From: Laedolimicola sp934402125
GTDB taxonomy: Bacteria > Bacillota > Clostridia > Lachnospirales > Lachnospiraceae
Length of the DNA: 46,780 nucleotides
Direction of reading: 5' to 3'
Assembly (NCBI RefSeq): GCF_052065835.1
Contig: NZ_JBQHTG010000006.1
Span: 1-46,780, forward strand
The position numbers and the translations under genes were made by a program. Below, piece after piece: positions 41,344 through 46,780 of this stretch. The number at the start of each line of letters is the position of its first letter. Position 1 is the first letter of the stretch. The notes below the pieces were generated by a model. It worked only from the letters and a program-made list of their open reading frames with translations, was not told the DNA's origin and did no database searches.

Positions 41344-42333
41344 TTAATTCTCCTTTATTGTCAGCATGAGAAGCTCCATCGTCAGCTCAAAATTCACATT
41401 GGCCTTCAGACGTACCTTAGCCTTCTCCAGTGCCTTTAAAATCCGCTCCAGGCCCTCGTAAGAGCTCTTCTGGGCCTGTGCGCTGATATCTCCTATCTCT
41501 TCCGCGAAAACCAGTCCGTCAATCTGGCGGGTGGCCTTGAACAGCAGCACATCCCGGAACCACAGAGCTATCAGATCCAGATAATCGCCTATCTCCGCCT
41601 TATATTCCGACGCGGAGCGCACCGCTTCCGTCAGTTCATAAATCTCCATATCCCGCAGATGGCGCAGCAGATGAATCAGGTGTTCCTTTAGCTCCGCAAA
41701 CTGCTCCGACTGGGCCAGCCGCTGTGCTTTTCCCACATTTCCCCGGGCAAAGGCCGTACATACATCGGCCTGATAGTCAGGAATCTGATACTTCTCCATC
41801 AGATATGCCCGAATTACCTCGCTCTTTACCGGTCGCAGCTTCAGGGTCACGCACCGGGACAGAATCGTCGGAAGAAATGCGTCCGCATTGGTGGTCAGAA
41901 GCAGAATCACCCCGTAGGCCGGCGGCTCCTCGATCGTCTTCAGGAGCGCGTTCTGCGCCTGCACCGTCATCTTTTCCGCTTCGTCCACAATATAGATTTT
42001 ATAGGGACTGCTGTAGGGCTTGATCTGAATGTCGCCGCAGAGCTGACCCCGGATATCCTCCACGCCAATAGACGCAGGCTTTTCATGGCTCACCGTAATA
42101 ATATCCGGCTGATTGCCGCTCAGCGCCTGCTTACAGGAATGGCATTCCCCGCAGGGCTCGATTCCGCCCCGTTCGCATTGGAGTGTCTGGGCAAAGGCCC
42201 GGGCCAACATCATCTTTCCCGCACCCTCTTCTCCGTCCAGAATATAGGCATGGGATACCTTTTTCATCTGTATCGCATTCTGCAGATGTTCGATGATCTG
42301 CTCGTGTCCCAGAATCTCAGAAAATCCGGCCAT
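41344..42333 (-). CDS. holB: DNA polymerase III delta' subunit
   Basis: 329 residues. AAA+ fold with a P-loop GEEGAGKM (34-41), four zinc cysteines (C53, C61, C64, C67), DEAEKMTVQAQNALLKTIEEP and the SRC motif. Part of the clamp loader. Same order holB-ricT as in Bacillus. Confidence 0.92.
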   Translation of the reverse strand: MAGFSEILGHEQIIEHLQNAIQMKKVSHAYILDGEEGAGKMMLARAFAQTLQCERGGIEPCGECHSCKQALSGNQPDIITVSHEKPASIGVEDIRGQLCGDIQIKPYSSPYKIYIVDEAEKMTVQAQNALLKTIEEPPAYGVILLLTTNADAFLPTILSRCVTLKLRPVKSEVIRAYLMEKYQIPDYQADVCTAFARGNVGKAQRLAQSEQFAELKEHLIHLLRHLRDMEIYELTEAVRSASEYKAEIGDYLDLIALWFRDVLLFKATRQIDGLVFAEEIGDISAQAQKSSYEGLERILKALEKAKVRLKANVNFELTMELLMLTIKEN

Positions 42334-42408
42334 ATATTCACATCCTCCCTAATAAAAATACTCTTTTTAGTATACCATACATTTTTTAGAAAAAACAGCT
42401 TTTTGTTT

Positions 42409-42996
42409 TTACTTATTTTCCATGATATAATCCGAGATTTCCTGTATGCATTCCTTCAGATCCCGGTTGAAAAACCGTTTTTCAATCCCGGCCTCCGCTA
42501 TATTTTCCTCGGAAAAATCCTCGCTGTCCGCCAGAAATCTCCGGCAAAGCTCCGCGTACTTAGGCTCCTGCTGCGCCCGTTCCCGATCGAGGGCCCGCTG
42601 CAGCCGTTCCCCGTCCTCCACCTCAATATAGATAGGAACCACCCGGTCAGCGCCGTAATAATCCCGCAGCGCCCGATAGGACTCCAGCACGCCGATCCCT
42701 GCGTAGTTCTGCCGGGTCAGATCCGTAGCCTCCGTATCTGCTGTAAAATACTTCCACACGCCGTAGACGGTATCGTAAGCCCGGAGTTCGATGACTTTTC
42801 CCTCCTTCTGAAGGGCCAAAAGCCCCGCCTCATCGGTAAAATGATACTGTACCCCCGGCTGCTCTCCGGCCCGCATGGGGCGGGTGGTGTAGAGCACCAG
42901 CGGCTTCAGTTCCAGCCCCTCCTGCCCCAGCAGGCTCTGGAAAATGGTATCCTTGCCGGTGGCGCTCTTTCCGATTACATAAAACAATTTTCCCAT
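42409..42996 (-). CDS. Guanylate-kinase-like nucleotide kinase
   Basis: 195 residues. P-loop IGKSATGKDT (K at 15), TTRPMRAGEQPGVQYHF as in guanylate kinases, and a C-terminal helical part. The P-loop GKSATGKDT differs slightly from the usual GPSGxGKxT. In this position Bacillus has tmk, so it may be a local variant; ordinary GMP kinase activity is not assured. Confidence 0.8.
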   Translation of the reverse strand: MGKLFYVIGKSATGKDTIFQSLLGQEGLELKPLVLYTTRPMRAGEQPGVQYHFTDEAGLLALQKEGKVIELRAYDTVYGVWKYFTADTEATDLTRQNYAGIGVLESYRALRDYYGADRVVPIYIEVEDGERLQRALDRERAQQEPKYAELCRRFLADSEDFSEENIAEAGIEKRFFNRDLKECIQEISDYIMENK

Positions 42997-43059
42997 TTTT
43001 ATCTCCGTTTTATCCGCTATTCCGGATTTCTGCTCCGTCCGTTCCTGTAACTTGCACAG

Positions 43060-44541
43060 CTAATTATGATTTATCACTATTTTTAAAGCAGGGTTTCCCT
43101 CGGAATCAGCTTCCAGACCATGTACCTCATAGCCGGCTGTAAGCCAGGCTTCTACACATTTCAATAGCTCTGCCGTCACCCGCTCCCCCGGCGCCAGAAC
43201 CGGAATGCCCGGCGGGTAGAGATACACATAAGTTCCCGATACAGCGCCCTCACAGGCCGCCAGAGGCCTGCAAGTGCCTTCGGCCTCCCCTGCTTCGCTG
43301 ATGGTCAGAACGGCCTCCAGACGAGGCAGGGCGCTGCTCTTCGCGCTTTCATTTCTCGCTTTTCTATCTGTGCCTTCTGTTAGCTCAGTTCTGTCGAGTT
43401 CCCGATCCATCTCATGCAGAGCCTCCGCCAACCGCCGAAAGCCTTCCTGTGAATCTCCGACGCTTGCGATTCCCACCACATAATCCGGTCCGCTCATTTC
43501 CATCTGGATATGATAACGTTCCCGGAGAATCCGCGACAGCTCTTCGCCCGTCAATCCGACCCCGATCCGGTTCGCTCTCCTTGCAGAAATCAGAAGCTTA
43601 CTCCGGTCAAAATCCGATCCCCGGTCCGCTCCGGCCAGATACAGCATTTTCAAATCCCGGCAGTTCTCCCGGAACATCCGCAGCTTTCGCACATGCTGTT
43701 CAAAAAGCTCCCGCCCTTCCCGTTCTATCAGATCCACACAGGCGTCGATAGACGCCATCAACACATAGGATGGACTGCTGCTCTGGTAGACAGACAAGAA
43801 CTTCCGAATCCGCTCCCGATCCACAAGCTTTCCCTGCACATGCAGCAGCGCCGTCTGGGTCAGGGAGGGCAATGTCTTATGGACGCTGTGAATCACCACA
43901 TCTGCCCCTGCGCTCACCGCATCCTCCGGGAAATACTCCGAGAACCGAAAATGCGCCCCGTGGGCCTGATCCACGATCAGCGGCACCCCAAAGCTGTGAC
44001 AGACGGCCGCTATCCGCTCCACATCTGAGCAGACGCCGTCGTAGGTGGGCGATACGATCATTACTGCCTGAATTTCTTTCTTTTCGTTCAGGGCCTTTTC
44101 CACATCCTCCGGTAAAACCGCCCCGTTTATCCCCAATTCCTCCAGGTATTGTGGATAAAGATACTCTGTTTTCAAGCCCCGAAGCTCCGCCCCGTGATAG
44201 GCGGATCGGTGACAGTTCCGGGCCATCAAAAGCGTCCCACCCTGCTTCGTGCAGCCTGAGATAGCGCTTAAAATCCCAGCCGTACTTCCATTTATCAGGA
44301 AATGCGTCTCCTCCGCTCCAAAGACCCTCGCCGCCCGACGCTGGGCCTCTGTCAAAATTCCCTCTGCCTCCGGGTGGTGCAGATCGTCAAAGCCGTCAAT
44401 CTCCGTAATATCCATATGAAATGGATTCTCAAATTCCCCTATCAGCCGCTTATGTCCCGGCATATGGAAAGCATAAAAATCCGATGCCCCATAGTCGGCC
44501 AGCTTCCGGTAAAGGGGGCCGCCAAATTTTTCTACAGCCAC
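43060..44541 (-). CDS. PLP-dependent Orn/Lys/Arg decarboxylase-family protein (YaaO-like)
   Basis: 493 residues. Fold type I with the PLP lysine in HSVHKTLPSLTQ, HGAHF and the start LADYGASDFYAFHMPGHKR, which is typical of the family; short form without the receiver wing domain. GTG start at 44541, overlapping the end of the threonine aldolase gene by 10 nt. Likely an arginine or lysine decarboxylase; the exact amino acid is not clear. Confidence 0.88.
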   Translation of the reverse strand: MAVEKFGGPLYRKLADYGASDFYAFHMPGHKRLIGEFENPFHMDITEIDGFDDLHHPEAEGILTEAQRRAARVFGAEETHFLINGSTAGILSAISGCTKQGGTLLMARNCHRSAYHGAELRGLKTEYLYPQYLEELGINGAVLPEDVEKALNEKKEIQAVMIVSPTYDGVCSDVERIAAVCHSFGVPLIVDQAHGAHFRFSEYFPEDAVSAGADVVIHSVHKTLPSLTQTALLHVQGKLVDRERIRKFLSVYQSSSPSYVLMASIDACVDLIEREGRELFEQHVRKLRMFRENCRDLKMLYLAGADRGSDFDRSKLLISARRANRIGVGLTGEELSRILRERYHIQMEMSGPDYVVGIASVGDSQEGFRRLAEALHEMDRELDRTELTEGTDRKARNESAKSSALPRLEAVLTISEAGEAEGTCRPLAACEGAVSGTYVYLYPPGIPVLAPGERVTAELLKCVEAWLTAGYEVHGLEADSEGNPALKIVINHN

Positions 44542-45557
44542 TGGCCCAGCTCCTCCATGTCCTCTGCGGTTGTATACCAGCCGGTCGCCAGGCGCACAAC
44601 TGTATGGTTCTCATCGACTTTCTCCCAGGAGCTGACTGCCACATGCTTCTTCAATTCTTCCAGTTGTCCATTTTCCATGATCACAAATTGCTGGTTGGTC
44701 GGAGACTCCAGATAAAAGGTGTAATTTTTATCATGGAGCAGACGCTTCAGTTCCTCTGCCTTCTCTATGGCGTTGCGGCTGATATTCAGGTACAGGTTTC
44801 CCGTAAACAGCTCGTCAAACTGAACGCCCAGAAGACGTCCCTTGGCAAGCAGCGCGCCCTGCTGCTTGATCCGCGTCAGGAAATGCTTCGGCGCGTTCCC
44901 CTTCGGAAATACCACCGCTTCCCCGCAGAGGGCTCCCACCTTGGTGCCTCCGATATAAAAGACGTCGCAGATCCGCGCGATATCCGCCAGGGTCATATCC
45001 GCCTCCGGACTTATGAGTCCATAGCCCAGACGGGCGCCGTCCAGATACAGCGGCATTTCATAGGTATGGCAAACCTGCGCGATGGCCTCCAGCTCTGCCC
45101 GGCTGTAGAGTGTGCCGTACTCTGTAGGCCAGGACACGTATACCATTCCCGGAAATACCATATGCTCATAGCTGCTATCCCCATAAAAGGTTTCCAGAAA
45201 AGTCTTCAATTCTCCTGCGTCGATTTTTCCCTGGTGCTGCGGCAGGGTCAGCACCTTATGGCCGGTATATTCGATGGCTCCCGCCTCATGGCAACTTACA
45301 TGGCCGGTCTTTGCTGCTACCACACCTTCGTAAGGCTGCAGCATGGAACCAATGACTACTGCATTGGTCTGGGTACCGCCCACCAGAAATTCCACCGTTG
45401 CCTCCGGACATTCTGCCGCCTCCCGGATCTTCCGTTTCGCGTTTTCACAATATACATCTGAGCCATAGCCCGGCAGCGGCTCCATGTTCGTCTCCGTCAG
45501 TCTCTGTATAATCCGCGGATGGGCTCCTGCTGAGTAATCATTTTCAAATGAAATCAT
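44532..45557 (-). CDS. Low-specificity L-threonine aldolase-like enzyme
   Basis: 341 residues. Beta-eliminating lyase/aldolase fold: FENDYSAGAHPRI start, GGTQTN, TGHVSCHEAGAIE, YLDGARLGYGL, and the PLP lysine in IGGTKVGALCGEA. It would cut threonine or allo-threonine to glycine and acetaldehyde. First gene of the minus-strand core transcript. Confidence 0.87.
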   Translation of the reverse strand: MISFENDYSAGAHPRIIQRLTETNMEPLPGYGSDVYCENAKRKIREAAECPEATVEFLVGGTQTNAVVIGSMLQPYEGVVAAKTGHVSCHEAGAIEYTGHKVLTLPQHQGKIDAGELKTFLETFYGDSSYEHMVFPGMVYVSWPTEYGTLYSRAELEAIAQVCHTYEMPLYLDGARLGYGLISPEADMTLADIARICDVFYIGGTKVGALCGEAVVFPKGNAPKHFLTRIKQQGALLAKGRLLGVQFDELFTGNLYLNISRNAIEKAEELKRLLHDKNYTFYLESPTNQQFVIMENGQLEELKKHVAVSSWEKVDENHTVVRLATGWYTTAEDMEELGQWL

Positions 45558-45602
45558 ACTATAACCTCCTCTTTTCTATCCCCGCACCCTGATGTTGCCT
45601 TT

Positions 45603-45632
45603 ATTATACTATGGTTTTCTGTTTTATCGTAA
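45603..45632 (-). promoter_or_regulatory. Possible promoter of the threonine aldolase operon
   Basis: Minus-strand TTACGA (45632-45627), 18-nt spacer, TATAAT (45608-45603), about 45 nt before the start codon. The -35 is weak. Confidence 0.4.
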
Positions 45633-45712
45633 TTATATCACGAATCTGCCTGTTCATTTCAGATTCTCACGAATTTTCCGGAAAAAAGTTGCTTTTTTTA
45701 TAGGATTCTCTC

Positions 45713-45740
45713 TTGATTTCCTGTGGTAAAGTGCTACAAT
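45713..45740 (+). promoter_or_regulatory. Promoter of the tRNA-Ala/tRNA-Val pair
   Basis: TTGATT (45713-45718), 16-nt spacer, TACAAT (45735-45740), 18 nt before the first tRNA. Confidence 0.6.
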
Positions 45741-45758
45741 GAAGCATAGAAACAACAA

Positions 45759-45831
45759 GGGCTTGTAGCTCAGTTGGGAGAGCGCTGCGTTCGCAACGCA
45801 GAGGTCGAGGGTTCGAATCCCTTCAGGTCCA
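45759..45831 (+). tRNA. tRNA-Ala (CGC)
   Basis: Cloverleaf with acceptor GGGCTTG/CAGGTCC including the G3-U70 pair that marks tRNA-Ala, anticodon loop TTCGCAA, T loop GGTTCGAATCC. CCA is not encoded. Confidence 0.93.
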
Positions 45832-45854
45832 TGGAACAAACATTTTATAAATAC

Positions 45855-45928
45855 GGAAGTATAGCTCAGCTGGGATGAGCGTTCGCCTCACACGCGAGAG
45901 GTCATGGGTTCGAGCCCCATTACTTCCA
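45855..45928 (+). tRNA. tRNA-Val (CAC)
   Basis: Acceptor GGAAGTA/TACTTCC, anticodon loop CTCACAC with CAC, T arm GGGTTCGAGCCCC. 23 nt after tRNA-Ala. Confidence 0.92.
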
Positions 45929-45930
45929 CT

Positions 45931-45964
45931 AAAAAAATCCTCAGGAAATTTCCTGGGGATTTTC
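45931..45964. terminator. Bidirectional terminator between converging tRNA genes
   Basis: Stem ATCCTCAGGAAA / TTTCCTGGGGAT with A7 left and TTTT right; ends the plus pair and the minus cluster. Confidence 0.8.
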
Positions 45965-45993
45965 TGTTCTATGAATTCCAGACATAAAAAAAG

Positions 45994-46066
<73 letters not shown>

Positions 46067-46111
46067 ATTTTTATAAAATAAGAGTACGAGTCGTTTCTCC
46101 GTACTCTTTAG

Positions 46112-46185
46112 TTGCGAGGACAGGATTTGAACCTGTGACCTTCGGGTTATGAGCCCGACGAGCTTCCAGACTGCTCCACCTCGCG
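46112..46185 (-). tRNA. Initiator tRNA-Met (CAT)
   Basis: Minus-strand CGCGAGGTGGAGCAG start; C1-A72 mismatch and the three G-C pairs of the anticodon stem (CGGGCTCATAACCCG) are initiator features. The spacer to tRNA-Phe (46067-46111) has an AGAGTACG/CGTACTCT hairpin. Confidence 0.92.
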
Positions 46186-46227
46186 ATATGAAATTAAAAA
46201 GTGGCTTATCTAAAAGATAAACCAGAG

Positions 46228-46309
46228 TGGGGGAAAGTGGATTCGAACCACTGAAAGCACAGCTAACAGATTTACAGTCTGCCCCCTTTGGCCACTCGGG
46301 AATTCCCCC
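46228..46309 (-). tRNA. tRNA-Tyr (GTA)
   Basis: Minus-strand GGGGGAATTCCCGAGTGGCC start, long variable arm, anticodon loop CTGTAAA with GTA, 82 nt. Confidence 0.93.
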
Positions 46310-46355
46310 ATGACACGGTCCAACAACGGCTAATGTACCTTTTTCAGTTCCGTGA

Positions 46356-46428
46356 AGCCGATGATCGGACTCGAACCGATAACCTGCTGATTACAAATCA
46401 GCTGCTCTGCCAATTGAGCCACATCGGC
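46356..46428 (-). tRNA. tRNA-Thr (TGT)
   Basis: Acceptor GCCGATG/CATCGGC with U discriminator, anticodon loop TTTGTAA with TGT, T arm GGTTCGAGTCC. Confidence 0.93.
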
Positions 46429-46451
46429 ACTACAACTTTTAGGTTGTAAAA

Positions 46452-46524
46452 TGGGACCTATAGGGCTCGAACCTATGACCCTCTGCTTGTAAGGCAGATG
46501 CTCTCCCAGCTGAGCTAAGATCCC
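46452..46524 (-). tRNA. tRNA-Val (TAC)
   Basis: Acceptor GGGATCT/AGGTCCC, anticodon loop CTTACAA with TAC, T arm GGTTCGAGCCC. Second valine tRNA in the window. Confidence 0.92.
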
Positions 46525-46587
46525 ATTTGCACTCGACATGCATGTAGCAGTCAGTACGATATTTATATATTGATTACTCAATATAAG

Positions 46588-46661
46588 CGACCCGAATGGG
46601 ACTCGAACCCACGACCTCCGCCGTGACAGGGCGGCGCTCTAACCAACTGAGCCATCGGGCC
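46588..46661 (-). tRNA. tRNA-Asp (GTC)
   Basis: Acceptor GGCCCGA/TCGGGTC with G discriminator, anticodon loop CTGTCAC with GTC. First tRNA after the 23S gene. Confidence 0.93.
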
Positions 46662-46752
46662 TTAATTACACCTTCAAAACTATATACTGCATATCTCTTT
46701 AGACATTTTCTATCCTATGACGCTTCGCGTTCCGCTTTCGCTTCACACTCTT

Positions 46753-46780
46753 GGTCAAGCCCTCGACCTATTAGTAACAG
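46753..46780 (-). rRNA. 3' end of a 23S rRNA gene (partial)
   Basis: On the minus strand the window edge reads CTGTTACTAATAGGTCGAGG followed by GCTTGACC, the well-known end of bacterial 23S rRNA. Only about 28 nt are inside the window. The 91-nt gap to tRNA-Asp has no 5S-like sequence. Confidence 0.82.

Overview
The window looks like a chromosomal segment of a spore-forming Clostridia bacterium, most likely a Lachnospiraceae member. Evidence for this: a Gram-positive Tad pilus operon with DUF5702 and DUF6382/FHA proteins, spmA/spmB, two bofA genes, an AbrB-type regulator, a Met T-box ahead of metG, and the Firmicutes gene block decarboxylase-gmk-holB-ricT-trmN6-rsmI-abrB-metG. All product calls come from reading motifs and remembered family features; no database search was run.

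Layout. 1-866: end of a KDPG-type aldolase gene, then a short ORF-less group II intron beside a terminator. 867-9963 (minus): a Tad/Flp type IV pilus operon (small ORF, TadZ-like, TadA, TadB, long TadC, Flp pilin, DUF5702, TadE-like proteins, prepilin peptidase, FHA protein). 10146-33926: an accessory island bracketed by two diverged direct copies of a bofA(-)/yaaL(+)/HAD phosphatase(-) unit. The left copy is split by a glycyl-radical-enzyme cassette, and its HAD gene is broken. 33940-45557: conserved core genes, including metG with a T-box, L25, spmAB, abrB, rsmI, trmN6, ricT, holB, gmk, a PLP decarboxylase and threonine aldolase. 45759-46780: two plus-strand tRNA genes facing a minus-strand cluster of six tRNA genes that directly follows the 3' end of a 23S rRNA gene.

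How the island may work. The left part has an AraC-family regulator, a YbiW/PflD-like glycyl radical enzyme, a PfkB-family sugar kinase and a 6-phosphogluconate dehydrogenase on the plus strand. A short radical-SAM activase lies on the minus strand, divergent from a DeoR-type repressor. The right part is a long minus-strand sugar operon: ROK kinase, lactonase, CUT2-type ABC importer (binding protein, ATPase, two permeases), aldose epimerase, GH4 6-phospho-glycosidase and a second ROK kinase. Together they suggest import of a sugar, glycoside or anhydro-sugar without a PTS, ATP-dependent phosphorylation, NAD-dependent hydrolysis, and a radical C-O cleavage branch. The exact substrate cannot be read from the sequence. 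The GRE cassette and its placement inside a duplicated bofA-yaaL-HAD unit are the most interesting features of the window.
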